From the NCBI GenBank assembly GCA_947247005.1, contig OX365948.1, positions 3,038,001 to 3,102,000 of the forward strand: DNA of 64,000 nucleotides, read 5' to 3'. Positions 12,133-24,616 of this stretch are shown here, one piece after another (the first letter of the stretch is position 1; the number at the start of each line of letters is the position of its first letter). Source of the DNA: Spisula solida (lineage: Eukaryota > Mollusca > Bivalvia > Venerida > Mactridae). The notes below the pieces were generated by a model. The model searched no databases, was not told where the DNA came from, and was given only the letters and a program-made list of their open reading frames with translations. Both the position numbers and the translations under genes were made by a program.

Positions 12133-12297
12133 TGGAATATGATCCGTTCTTTAATGTGTTTTTGTGTTACCAATATGCACTTGTTCATGCGGAAAGTACA
12201 CCGCGGATTGAAGTGCAGTTGTACGAGTTTTTGAACCTTCGAGAAGTTCTTGTGACGCAGTTTAAGGATGTTGGAGTGGTTTGGATCCCTCATTAAG
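12133..12297 (+). CDS. 54-codon open frame, unknown
   Basis: AAGATGG gives a good start context. The frame runs 54 codons (MEYDPFFNVFLCYQYALVHA at the start, KDVGVVWIPH at the end) and stops at a TAA that overlaps the TTAA where element 2 is inserted. Composition looks protein-like, but I recognise no family. It could be an exon broken by element 2, or chance. Confidence 0.25.
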
Positions 12298-12538
12298 GTA
12301 TTGCTATTGGGCAAGAAAATGTCAGCCAAGAAAAAACTGGAATAGTTTAAATGGTCCGCATGCTTAATAGAATGCATGTAGTTTCAAAATATGTTACACA
12401 TAGACATATAACGACTTTGATAGTGTAAATATGAAACAATTATTACTTTAAATGTAAAACTCAAAACAACACTTACATTCAAAAGTGTCCAATTTTTGTG
12501 CACACTCCCAGACAATATTAGCAAACATATTCCCAATA

Positions 12539-13060
12539 TAACACAATATTTCACATGTTCAAACTATCCTTCAGATGCTCCGGACCAAGAAACTATTTTT
12601 AAAAAAGTAGTTAGACTCTTATATCCATAAAAAGTACATTACACATTTATAAAATCTTCACCTGGATTTACACCCAATATTAACACAAAATAGATGTGTA
12701 TTGATTATTGTAAAGTCAATAATTTTCGTGAGGGTTAAATTTTTGTTGATTTTGTGGTTGAACTCTACCACGAAATGTAACTCCCATGATTAATTAATTT
12801 CAGAATAACGTTGTATCCTTCCGTATTATGAAATCTACATTGAATACCCCACAAAGTCGCATTTTTAAAAAATCAACAAAAACAAGTAGCTTTACAATAA
12901 TCAACACACATCATACATGTGCTCATAGTTCTTTTCACTTCATTATTTTGGAAATGTGTAGTGAACTTTACATGGATATTAGCGTTGAACTATGTCTTTA
13001 GAAATAGTTTCTTGGTCCGGAGCACCTGCAGGTTAGTTTGAACGAGTGAAATATTGTGTT
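12539..13060. mobile_element. Inner foldback MITE
   Basis: AACACAATATTTCAC at the left pairs with GTGAAATATTGTGTT at the right, and GCTCCGGACCAAGAAACTA pairs with TAGTTTCTTGGTCCGGAGC. About 520 bp, non-coding, lying at the end of the left arm of element 2. Confidence 0.7.
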
Positions 13061-13061
13061 A

Positions 13062-14378
13062 TACGAGGGCCACTTAAAAAGTATTAATCAGTGGGCGATA
13101 AATCAACATCCTTGCCTCTGACTATATAAAAAGTGTATATTTTCTTAAAGAACAATCTCTCAGCTTGACGTTCGTTGTTTTTTCATCATTTTTTATTAAA
13201 GCATTTCCATTTAATTGATATTTAAACAGGACATGGTTTAAAGCACTGGACAAAAACTACCACATAAAAACGTGATAAAATTGTGTTATATGGGCTCATA
13301 CGATTTATGAGCGTTTTTGTCAAATGTCATTCAGGCTTACTGAAATTAAATTGATATCATTTGCAATATATACCATTGCACTATTAAATGGCAATTCAAA
13401 ATTTTGAAAACATTTAATTATTATCAAACTATAGCAATATAAACAAGTCACATCCGAGACTCAAAAGACCACACTTACACCCTTATTAATATTAGATATA
13501 TACTAGGTAAATAAACACTAATTTATTCTTAATATGTCAATTTTCCTAGATTATTATATGTAGTTTCATTCGTCGGACGATTTTAATTATTTTTACCTAA
13601 ATTTATTTTTTACAACAAAAGTTTATGTTGGATCCCTTTAAAAAGTGGGTGGGGTAATGTTATACCCCCTATTTACGATAAAAAAGAACATTTACTCCTG
13701 TTGTCCATTCCATGTAATTCTTCTTGTATGAAATTACTATCATGTGTTTTTATTTTTGTTTTCTGTATTTTCGATTAGGGATATGACGTCATAAATCTAA
13801 AATACGTATTTTTTGGTCACGTGATCATGTTCTTTGAGCTAAAGAACAAATTATGAATAATTCAGGACATATTTATCATGTGAAAGATAGTAACATTAAT
13901 AAATGTGTAAAAAAGCTACATGTTTGACTTTCCCACTTAAGACGTACAGTAGGACAATACAGCAACAATGTATAGGGTATAGTCCCAGCAAAATGCAGTT
14001 TTTGGAGTATTTCGAACATGACAGATTCCTTGTACAAGTAAACCCATTTTGACTGTCAAAACAGTAATGGTGATTCACCACTAGTTAAACAAGTATACGG
14101 TGCATGAATTCTGCAAATTTCAAATCAGTCTGATAACTATTATAGAAATTATGACCCTTAAGTCTACTAAAATACCTTATTTCCTCGCAATTCCAGTGTT
14201 TCATACTCCTATTGGTTCCATGTCAAATGGATGGATGAATATTTTACCGATTGCAGTATTGTTTTATTGGTTAGCTAGGCAAATGTTGTATCTTTCAGAA
14301 AATGTCCACTTTTATACACATTGATTGAATATTAAACGTATTATTGGCCACTGATTAATACTTTTTAAGTGGCCCTCG
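13062..14378. mobile_element. Mariner-like element, degenerate
   Basis: Ends TACGAGGGCCACTTAAAAAG and its inverse, with TA at both borders, as Tc1/mariner insertion gives. The length (about 1.3 kb) equals a full mariner, but no transposase motif remains in any frame. It sits between the inner palindrome and the right arm of element 2. Confidence 0.7.
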
Positions 14379-14645
14379 TATTGGGAATATGTTTGCTAAT
14401 ATGGTCTGGGAGTGTGCACAAAAATTGGACACTTTTGAAAGAAATTGGACACTTTTGAAAGTAAGTGCTGTTTTGAGTTTTACATTTAAAGTAATATTTG
14501 TTTCATATTTAAACTATTAATGTCATTATATATCTACGTGTAACATATTTTGAATCTACATGCATTCTATGAAGCATGCGGACCATTCAAACTTGTCAAG
14601 TTTTTTTCTTGGCTGATATTTTCTTGCCCAATAGCAATACCTTAA

Positions 14646-15444
14646 GATTGTGTTCAAATTTTGTCAGGAAGTAGAGAAATCTATTCTGACACACAATATG
14701 ATGACAAAATACTAGGTCAAGGAAATGTGTATACATTATGTTAATAATTACATTGAAATTTGTAAATTGGCAGTGGTGTTCAAATTCGACATTTTTATTT
14801 GATTTCTGTGATCTAAATAATCAAATATCTTTCATATAGTTTGGATACACATCGTCATGCATGGCCAAGATACCAAAATGGTATAATTAATTTTGGTCTA
14901 ATGTATATAACTCTTTTACCACACCAACTTTATATTTAATGCAGCAACATAGCAACAAGGTAAAATCCTTATAACTTTTTTCCCACATTATACTTAAATA
15001 CTTAAAATATATTTAGTTAAATAAGATTAGTGAATCAGATATAGATCTTCAAAATTATTGTGTACTGTAATATTTTTCGAAATTTCATCCTTCATCTCGA
15101 TTAGTATTTTCTAATTCTATTGCTTATTACTTATCAAAACTGTTCAATGGTATTCAATAAAGATCATTTTGACACAACTTTAGCTCACTCGTCGTCCGTC
15201 CGTCCACAATTGCTTGTGAACACACTTCAACTTCAAACTTCAATATTTTATTTGACTAAAACATAGATAGGTAGTTTATTTCAATTCCATTAGGCTGATA
15301 GCCTATGAGGACAATACAATGCATTTATGACAGAACAGTGGTACAGTAAGCAAAATAAATTCTAACTAATAAACAAGCATGCTCACAACTATTAGGAGAA
15401 AATTTGAAAGATACAGCATAATTCGACTATAAATATCTACGTGA
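14646..15444. other. Non-coding, dispersed repeat remnants
   Basis: No gene. Near 15190 is CGTCGTCCGTCCGTCC and near 15280-15320 a repeat-like TAGGCTGATAGCCTATGAGG, probably old SINE/LINE ends. Confidence 0.35.
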
Positions 15445-18400
15445 TTAAGAGCAGTTCTATGAGAGCACCAAATTTTTTTGCCATGCAATCTCTCAGATTT
15501 TGATAAAAATGTGTTAGTTGTGTAGATCGACCACATATTTTAAGTTCAACTTTTTTTCGTTTCTTGAAATTCCTCTCCGTTTCCATAGCAACGTGTCTTA
15601 AAGTTGGGAAAATGTGAAAAAAAGTAAAAAAAAGACCTGTTCTCGAAAAAATATTTTTTTCCCGACAATTGCTATAACAACCGATATTCAAAGTTATAAT
15701 CATAAATTGAAATAAACTAGCTAACAGTTGATAGCAAAAGAAAACAAATTTATACTTTAGTAATTTTTTATAGCCTGTTAAATACGAGGTTGTGAGGCAA
15801 AAAAATGATTTTGTGGTCTGTTTTACCTGCATTTATACACAAATCGCAGCATTACTCAATATGGCGATATAAATGAAGGAGCACAGAATCAGTCTACAAG
15901 TATAAAGAAAAACATTTGTGGGCACTCTAAAAACAAATCTACAACTCCAGTCAGAAAATTGACAATTTTGAGAATTTTGCTGCAATTTGGTGGTCTCTTG
16001 CCTAAATTGATGTACCGAGTGCTCTCCCTTGCAAAAATAACTCTTCAATTCAAAATGGCGGACATTTGACATTTGTTTCATATAGTTAAACTATTCTTTA
16101 GATTTACAGTATTGATAGGGTGACAGCAATCTGTTTTGATCAAGCTTAAGACAGGAACCATCAGAAAATAAGTGTTGCAGATGTTATATTGTATATTACT
16201 GTGATTTTCACTGAGAAAGAGCCATTTCTGGGACATATTTTTTGACAGACGACTGAAAACAGTGTTGGTGTCAGAGACATAAATGCACGAACTCGTGTTT
16301 TATCTAATTGTAACGGTTCAGAGTGTTAATAAATTTTGGTTGACCATCTTAAACTACAAAATAAATAGAAAAAAGAGATCCAAGACGGGCTTTACTTGGC
16401 ACAGCTGCACTGAAACTGATATGATGGTTCAAGGATTTGCCTCAGTTGGAAGTTGGGATATTGCAATGACAATGGAAGTTTTTAGGTAGATCTTTATCTT
16501 TGTCTGTACATATACAATAATAGTTTTTGTTGTCTCTTAAAACCCCTTAAACATTAAATATCTTTCATACTGTTAAGGGTTCATGGCATAGAACTTTATC
16601 GCCTCCCCATAAAAAAAATGCGGGGGCATGTATGGATTTAATTGTCCTTTCATCCCAAAATGTTGTGCTGTCCGTAACTTGAAATATAATTGATACACTC
16701 ATTAAACTTACTAGAAATTGATCAATATTATTCAGCATGTCGTCCCTTTGGTGCAACAAGGTTGTATCTCAATTTTTCACTTTTTTCAGGAAGAAGAAAT
16801 AACTTCATTATTTTGAAATAATTGATAAAATAATGTTGGCTTTTGATATTCAATTCAGTAAAACAATACATTTAAGTTGATGCATAATACAAACGACAAA
16901 AATAAACTATAAAAGAGATTTTGATCAGTTTTCCAGATACAACCTTGTTGCACCAATCAAATCCTGATTATTATTAAAATGTTTGGCGCAACAATGTTGT
17001 ATCTCAATATATTTTAGAAATTCATTTAACAATTTATTTGCAATGCATTTTGTAATGATGTTTATAAACACATTAACAATGTTGTTTTAAGTTATCATCA
17101 CATTTGTGACTAAAAATGTTGCAAAAATCCTTTTTTGTCTGCCTTTTTAAAGAAAAAAGGGAGCTACCATAATTGCCAGCGTCATACTCCAAACGTTTGT
17201 TATGTAAAAGTCTCATATCTACTGAAGTATCAAACATATTCATTTGAAACTTATAGCATATCCTTAATGTCTGTATATCATCACATGCATTATACCCCAT
17301 AATATATGTTATGTATTTTGATGGAGTTATGGCCCTTTATAAACTTAGATTTGGGGTTAAAAGTCAATTTTTATGCAGAATGCACACAACTTCCGAAGTA
17401 TTACCTATATCATTTTAATATTTAAAACATTTATCAATTGTCAAATACTCCACCTAATAAGTGCACTTACACCCCATAACTTTAGAATGTATTTTGACAG
17501 AGTTATCACCCTTTCAACTTAGGGGTTTTAGGGGTAATTAGTGAAAGTATTATGCAGTAGACATATAAAGTCTGAAGTATTCAACCTACTCACTTGACAC
17601 TTCTAACATAGATGTTTAATAACCCAATTATCAAAAACTTACATTATGTCACAGTTAAGGCAATTTTAACTTAAGATATCTGGACTGAAAATTAGAAGCA
17701 TTTCTGCAGTAGCTTAAAATAACCCTATTTCAAATCCTAAATAATACAAATCAATAAGAATATGTAGCATTTTGCTATAAAGAAGAACAAGTAATGGTAC
17801 TAGAATGTTTTCCAGCATATTTGACAACTCAGAGCCAATAAACAAATATTTTTTGATATTTTTTCTAAATGGTTGCCATGGCAACAACTGGGAAAGTCAT
17901 TTTTTGCAATTAAATTGAAATTAAAATGAAATGCTACGAACATAGAATGATTTTATCATGGGAAAATACATGTAAATACAATGTATAACAATAAAAAAAT
18001 AATAGCATCTTGTCTTAGAAAGAGAGGTAATCAAGAATTTACACAGTACAGATTTTGGGTCATATTTGGTGTTTTCTTGAAAAAAGGAGTGCTAAGCGAT
18101 TTTATTTCATTATATGATAAACAAAGGTTAGGTCTTTCAGAAACTATGCATCACTGTGCCTAGTTTTGCTGCGTTATAAAATTATATTACTTAAAAAATT
18201 GCCGTTTTTAACATTTTTCAAAAAAATGAAATTCTGCGAAAGTGCCTACTTTTGTAACAACCATTGAATAGTATTTAGTCAATGCAAAATTTTGACTATA
18301 GTTCATTGTGTTTACCTGATAATATCTTTATTCAATAATGCAGACTAACTTTTTCTGTATATATTCAGTTTCCAAGCAGGGTTAGTACAAAACTGGTGTT

Positions 18401-18612
18401 TTACGGAAAATATTCTACCTCAATTAACCCGATTTTGACCAAAAACTTCAACATCCGTTACCATGGTAACCGGAAGTGTTAGGAATAAAATGAACCTCAA
18501 CACTTTGTATGTGCATGAATACGACTTAGTCCTGAAATTTCAGGAAAATCGGTGACTATGCGTGCCGCAGCCCTTCTTTAAAAATTTGGTTTTCTCAGAG
18601 AACTGCTCTTAA
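15445..18612. mobile_element. TTAA-flanked element 3
   Basis: TTAA then GAGCAGTTCTATGAGA at the left; TCTCAGAGAACTGCTC then TTAA at the right. The inverted ends are about 30 bp and include CCAAATTTTT; beyond that the two sides differ. The 3.1-kb interior has no transposase I can recognise. It contains three GCAACAAGGTTGTATCTC-type words (16752, 16935, 16987), two of them inverted to each other. Consistent with a non-autonomous or badly decayed piggyBac- or Kolobok-type element. Confidence 0.6.
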
Positions 18613-18639
18613 TGTGTATACATATTAAATTGTTTCTTC

Positions 18640-19036
18640 TCGAACAACATGTTTATGTTTATTAAAAAAGGTTGATGCTCAGTGGAGGGCTGCTTCGGAG
18701 AGGTCGCATTGTCCATACATATAACAAATGCATTCAGCTACAAACTAAGATCTCAAAGTTGCATATCAACAACATACTTCAATCACTTAGCAGGCTATAA
18801 AAATATCCTAAACGCCCACTTATTGTAAAATACAGAGACTATGTTGATACTGAAACTTTAATGAGGAAGGCCTATATTTTGAGAACTACACGGTTTTCAG
18901 TTGACAGGGGGGACTATCCTAAAGAAATTGCCATGGCTAGAAAACAACTCTACCAAAGTGAGGAAGCGTATCGGGCCAGGTATGACAGAAAGAAAGTCCA
19001 TAGTCTAGGAGCTGGTGACGAGAATTTCAATTTTTA
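18640..19036 (+). pseudogene. LINE ORF1, 5' piece
   Basis: The frame reads YPKRPLIVKYRDYVDTE, MRKAYIL, RFSVDRGDYPKEIAMARKQL and YRARYDRKKV. RPLIVKY and the VDRGDYPKEI-x-x-AR-x-x-L block resemble the RRM and C-terminal domain of L1-type ORF1 RNA-binding proteins. The reading breaks at the end of foldback element 4 and resumes at about 24617 with YPAVLYIEGKLTKDKFPEWF, the usual next block. The 5' end of the LINE is missing or unrecognisable; element 3 ends just upstream. Confidence 0.6.
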
Positions 19037-19294
19037 TTTACCCCATCTGGTAGAAAAAGTCTGTTGGTATTTTCGAATAATATAGACATTCAGGCTTTAG
19101 AAAAAGGTGGATGCCAGATCTGAAAGTGGTGCAGATTTTTTTAACAGGGGCAACAACTCTTGCTATCCAAGAAATTTACGAAACTACCCGGTAACCTATT
19201 TTCTAGTGTGGAGTTTTTGTTTATATATGTATTGCCATATATTTGCATGGATATTGTTCATTTGATAATGTGCATCAAAAGTACATACAACACG

Positions 19295-20400
19295 GACCAG
19301 TTTGAGGTCAAGGTCAAGGTCAGTGTAAGGTCAAAGTCAGAGAAATAGCTAAAAATGAATATTTGCACTATATTTTTCTTTGTATAGCATGTGTTTTCAA
19401 TTCAATTTGGTTATAAAAATGATAGTTATGTTCGTTAGTACATATTCTGTCATAATAGCCCATTTGTTTGATTCAAAATATAAACATATTGTCAAAACAG
19501 CCATTTTATGCAAATGCATGTTGGCCGAAATGGCAATCTTACGAAGACCCCTGGCATTCTGTGATCTGGTGTGATTTTTTTTACGTATGTAGTGTCTTAT
19601 ATTTACATTTATATTATTCATATGGTTATATGCATCAAATGGACATACACCTAAGACAAATGTGAGGTCAAGGTCAAGGTCATTTCAAGGTCAAAGTGAC
19701 AAACATAGCTGAAAAAAGTAAAAAATGAGATTTCCTCTCTATTTTTCTTAATATAACATGCGTTTTGAATTAAATTTAGGTTGTTAAAATGATAGTTGTG
19801 TTGGTAAGTTAATATTCTCTAATGCTGAGCCATTTAATTAATTCAAAATGTATCATTTTTGAAAAAAGTCATTCTATGCTTTTAGAGATGGCATTCATAC
19901 GAAAATCCCCGGCATATTATGGCCTTATGTCATTAGTTTGTTTACGTATGTAGTGACTCATATTTGCATGGATATTATTAATTTGATTAAATTCATCAAA
20001 TGGACATACACCTTAGACCAATTTGAGGTCAAGGTCATTTCAAGGTCAATATGTGAAAAATAGCTAAACATTGATATTTCCTCTCTATTGTTCTTATTCT
20101 GGCATAGGTTTTGAATAAAGTTTTGTTATTGAAGTGATAAATATGTGAGTTAGAACATAGTCTCCTTTCATTATAATTAAAGTTATTGGTTTAAATAAAA
20201 ATGTTATTAAACTAGCTATTGTACGTATCAGGGTGTTGGCATGTTGCATTCGTAGAACTAGTCGTTTTCATTCAAAATTTACATATATTTATAATGATGT
20301 AATCATATATTTGTATAGATAGTATGGACTTTATATTATTTGTAGAATGTTCCCTTAATGTATTGACATGATCAATGTCATCTTAGGTCAACAGTACATT
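19295..20400 (+). repeat. Left arm of element 4: ~362-bp tandem units
   Basis: GAGGTCAAGGTCA recurs near 19301, 19664 and 20026, each followed by an AATAGCTAAA-type box, a region with CATTT-ATGC, and TACGTATGTAGTG. TCAAGGTCA is the extended half-site bound by NR5A and ERR nuclear receptors in other animals; use here is unproven. Confidence 0.75.
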
Positions 20401-20659
20401 TTATTGTACATGCAATTTTGATTTGCCTCACTTTGTATGAAATTGCAATTGGCTTTACATGAACCTGACTAAACGACCAGGTGATGAAGTCCACGCATGT
20501 ATACACTACTTATAATGTTAAAACAACCAGTTATCTGTTTTTGTAACAGCCGTTAATCCTTCATATACACCATTGACTCAGAGGGGGTCTCATAAGTAAT
20601 GATACAAATTACATGTATCAATAAACCTAAGTATATATAGGATTCCCAGACCCTTGAGA

Positions 20660-22610
20660 AAACCCATTATCATCTTCTATTCGTAGCTATCTAGAACACT
20701 GTTACTATTAGAAATATTCACGCAGACCAATGGCGTGCGTACCAGCACATAATACAACTATCCCGTTGGGCAATGTTATATTCACAGCTGCAATGTGCAG
20801 AAATATCAGGCCTGATGTGATACTCACCATAACATAATTCAGCCATGCATGCCCTACAGGATATCACTGGTAAGTATATAAGTCATATGCCCAATAGTCT
20901 TAATCTTAGACCCTATGCGGTACAAATCACTGCCAGCTGGTACAGACATCTCAGGGCCTATGTGGTAAACACCAATGCAGGTTACATACATTAAAGACAC
21001 TATGTGGTACGCATCATTACAAGGTACAGGTATCAGAAGCACAATGTGGGTACACATCACTGCAAGGAATATGCATCTCATGGACATATGCCACTCGCGG
21101 CCACTGTTATGAACAGACATCCTATACTAAAGAAGGTACTTACCAAATGAGAATATAATCATCCCAGACCGTAATGTACTCAATAATACCTAAGAATACA
21201 CCTAGACCATATATGTTGCATACACCATATCACTATATTGTAAAGACACCGAAGGGAAAGGTAGATACTTATGTTCAAAACAACAAAGTATATCCACTCC
21301 ATGCCTATGAGATACTCATCACTAAATAATTTATCCATCTCAAACCGGACACGTAACCATCACTGATTGCAGCTATCACATGTCAATCGGATACATACTA
21401 CATAAAGCAGTAATTTTGACAGTGAATGCGTCTTTAATTATAAGCCCCTGTTTGGTAACCAACAGAACAGAGTATAAACATGCATAGCTGTATACAATGA
21501 AATCACCAACACACAACAACCATATAGATTACACTGTTCTCACTACCTCTGAATACAAACGCACCAAGTTTTTGTGGTACTCATCATCACCAAGTACTGA
21601 CAAACCGGGTCCTAAGGAATATACTCGTGCAACCCCAGTTCCTAACCATCACTAACCACTGTATATACATGTAGTCATCACAGACTAAGTAGTACCAACG
21701 CTGAGTATGAGCATCTAAGGCTGTATTTTGGTATACACCACGATATAATACTCTAGAAGCCATCAAACAGCGAAAGTCTTGTACACATCATCACATAATT
21801 ATGTCGTCCCTGGTCCTACAGGATGCTAATCACAACCAAGTGCAGCCATCACAGACCGTTAAAGGTATTTGCCAACACAGGGTAGACACACAAGGCCCTG
21901 CGCAATAGATACCGCATTTGCGACCATACCAGGTCGTAAGGAGTGGTCCCAACATCGGAGTAGAGTCACTCACACGTCATGTTTGGTACTCACCATTGGC
22001 AAGTACAGCTATTCAAAGTCGTGTTGAGTACTTAACATGGACTGGTATTGCCATTCATCGCATTAGAGACTAAAATTGTTTGATGCTGTGTGAAAGTTAA
22101 CAAATCCTGGTATAAACAGGGTGTTAAAAAAAGTAAGTTAACAGTTTCTCTACCTATTTATCAAATCCATATGTTCTCCTATCACAATGAAAACTTTACT
22201 TAGTGGGGTACCTACCTATCACTGGTACAGTCATTCTGGATTTTACGTACCACCACAGGGTTCAGCTATAGAATGCCAAATGGGATACTCACATCCTATT
22301 AGTACAGCCATGCCTGGCCTTATTGGAGATGCGTCACGGCACTTATGTCCTATGAGGGTATTCACTATCACTGTGTAGAGTTATCCCATGCCCTATTGTG
22401 TGTTCACTAATACATTGTACAGTTATTCTAGGATCACCACCCAGTGCAGCCAAATATACCAGATCAGTAGGGTTACCAATCGCCGCTAAATGCAGATATT
22501 CCAGGCCCTGTGAGATACTCAACACCATCGTGTACAGTCAGCCAAGGCCCATCGGATACACACCAGCATCTAGTACCGACACATCCATATCAGACCTTAA
22601 GAGGTTCAGA
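20660..22610 (-). repeat. 42-bp-period array of element 4
   Basis: Degenerate tandem units; two clean successive ones are 20965-21006 and 21007-21048, each exactly 42 bp and starting GGTA. Read on the minus strand the unit runs like ATAGGGCCTGG, GATGGCTGTAC, GTGATGGTGAGTACC, matching the element-1 unit at about 24-31 of 42 positions. Open frames within are by-products of the period. Confidence 0.75.
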
Positions 22611-23646
22611 GACCATTACTTCGACTTACTGACCTCATAACCAATGAAATTCATCTACTGTTCTATAAAATTTGAAGATCTTAGGTCCAGAAAAACCTGA
22701 GTGTCAAGGGCAAGGATCCTAGTACCAAGGATCGGTAGGGTATTACTCAGAAACCGTGTGATCTTCATAACCGACATACAGACCGACCGACGTGTGTAAA
22801 GCAGTATACCCCCTCATCAAAGATGGTGACATAATGTTCCCAGCTAAAATAATTACACCCCTAAATATACAAACTAGAAACAAAATAAAGTGTACAAAGT
22901 GCTTCATATTACATGTAACGAAAAAATGAGACAAAACTTGAATTGATCAAGCGTTTGTAACTTGTCCTTGAGATGACATTGGTCTTGACCTTGAAGTGGC
23001 CAGCATTTTATATCCACTTAAGTGTAAGACAATGTAACAATGTTCATACTAATATTCAATAATACTGACAGAAATAAAAATAATATTTGAATACAAGTAT
23101 ATTTGAAAGCAGCTAACAATTAAAGAATGCCATCTCGGTCAGCATGCATTTGCGTTTAATGGCAGTTTTACCAATTTTTAACATATATTTTTTAAACAAA
23201 TAACTTATAATGAGAAAATATGTGCTAACCACTACATCTATCACTTTCATAACCAAAATTGAATTAAAACATACGCGAGAATAAGGAAAGTAGAGCGGAA
23301 ATATCAATTTGTACTTTTTTAGCTAATATTTTCACATTGACCTTGATATGACACTGCCCTTGACCTCAAATATGTCTAAGGTGTATGTCCATTTGATGAA
23401 TTTAATCAAATTAATAATATCCATGCAAATATGAGACACAACATACGTAAACAAACTAATCACATAAGGTCATAATATTCATATGAATGCCATCTCGGAA
23501 AGCATAAAATGAGTGGGTTTTTATCAAAAATGATACATTTTGAATTAATCAAATGGCTTATCATTAGAGAATATTTACTTAACAACACAACTATCATTTT
23601 AATAACCTAAATTTAATTCAAAACACATGTTATATGTTATAGTTAG

Positions 23647-23745
23647 AACATATTAAGTAAATTTTAATGATTAAAAAGGGCGGAGCGAGCAAAGCGAAGC
23701 GAGGCCTTTTTAGTCATTAAAATTTACTTAATATGTTCTAACTAA
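23647..23745. repeat. Perfect long hairpin with GC-rich loop
   Basis: Arms of about 36 bp (TTAGAACATATTAAGTAAAT onward) pair almost perfectly with 23710-23745. The loop, about 30 bases, is GGGCGGAGCGAGCAAAGCG and similar, unlike the AT-rich surroundings. Inserted in the right arm of element 4. Confidence 0.8.
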
Positions 23746-23747
23746 CT

Positions 23748-23903
23748 TAGAATATAACATTCTGCATTCTGATTGGCCGATAGAAAATAGCGCCACCGCA
23801 AGACGTCAAGTCTGTTAAGAGAAATTTTTAATGATTAAATTTTCATTTAACCGCGAAAATGCGGCGTTTTCATTGGCTCATAATGTAGGTTATATTCTAA
23901 TAA
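23748..23903. mobile_element. Small MITE
   Basis: TTAGAATATAAC at the left and GTTATATTCTAA at the right, with inner CTGATTGGC/ GCTCAT-type matches. About 155 bp, absent from the matching place in the left arm of element 4. Confidence 0.6.
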
Positions 23904-24616
23904 GAAAAATGGAATGGAAATCTTATTTTTTACTTTTTCAGCTATTTTGGTCACTTTGACCTTGAAATGCCCTTGACCTTGACCTCACATTTGTCTTAGG
24001 TGTATGTCCATTTGATGCATATAACCATATGAATAATATAAATGTAAATATAAGACACTACATACATAAACAAAAAAATCACACCAGATCACAGAATGCC
24101 AGGGGTCTTCGTAAGATTGCCATTTCGGCCAACATGCATTTGCATAAAATGTCTGTTTTGACAATATTTTTATATTTTAAATCAAACAAATGGGCTATAT
24201 TGACAGAATGTGTACTAACGAACATAACTATCTATTTTATAACCAAATTGAATTGAAAACACATGCTATACAAAGAAAAATATAGTGCAAATATTCATTT
24301 TTAGCTATTTCTCTGACTTTGACCTTACACTGACCTTGACCTTGACCTCAAACTGGTCCGTGTTGTATGTACTTTTGATGCACATTATCAAATGAACAAT
24401 ATCCATGCCAATATATGGCAATACATATATAAACAAAAACTCCACACTAGAAAATAGGTTACCGGGTAGTTTCGTAAATTTCTTGGATAGCAAGAGTTGT
24501 TGCCCCTGTTAAAAAAATCTGCACCACTTTCAGATCTGGCATCCACCTTTTTCTAAAGCCTGAATGTCTATATTATTCGAAAATACCAACAGACTTTTTC
24601 TACCAGATGGGGTAAA

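Larger units (their letters stand above)
12293..14645. mobile_element. TTAA-flanked palindromic element 2
   Basis: Inverted ends of about 34 bp (GGTATTGCTATTGGGCAAG onward) pair with 14608-14641 with about one mismatch and are bordered by TTAA on both sides. The arms continue inverted for about 240 bp (CACACTCCCAGAC near 12504 with GTCTGGGAGTGTG near 14404). TTAA duplication is made by piggyBac and Kolobok elements. No transposase is seen; the interior is filled by a smaller palindrome and a mariner-like element. Confidence 0.75.
22960..24400 (-). repeat. Right arm of element 4: inverted ~362-bp units
   Basis: TGACCTTGACCT-type words lie near 22985, 23340, 23957 and 24320. Spacing is about 360 bp except where a 255-bp insertion (about 23640-23905) intervenes. 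Inverse of the left arm. Confidence 0.75.
19037..24616. mobile_element. Giant foldback element 4 (5.6 kb) inside LINE ORF1
   Basis: Starts TTTACCCCATCTGGTAG and ends with its inverse; the outer 150 bp of each arm are nearly identical inverted copies. Each arm is built of tandem units of about 362 bp carrying AAGGTCAAGGTCA, and the centre is a 42-bp-period array in the opposite orientation to that of element 1. No protein-coding gene is seen. A target duplication is not clear: left flank GAATTTCAATTTTT and right flank GAAAATCCATTTT are only similar. It splits LINE ORF1. Confidence 0.75.

Noticed and set aside
15437..16081. Minus-strand open frames of 131 and 82 codons
   Set aside because: Start at the TTAA end of element 3; rich in Phe/Lys from AT bias, with no transposase motif.
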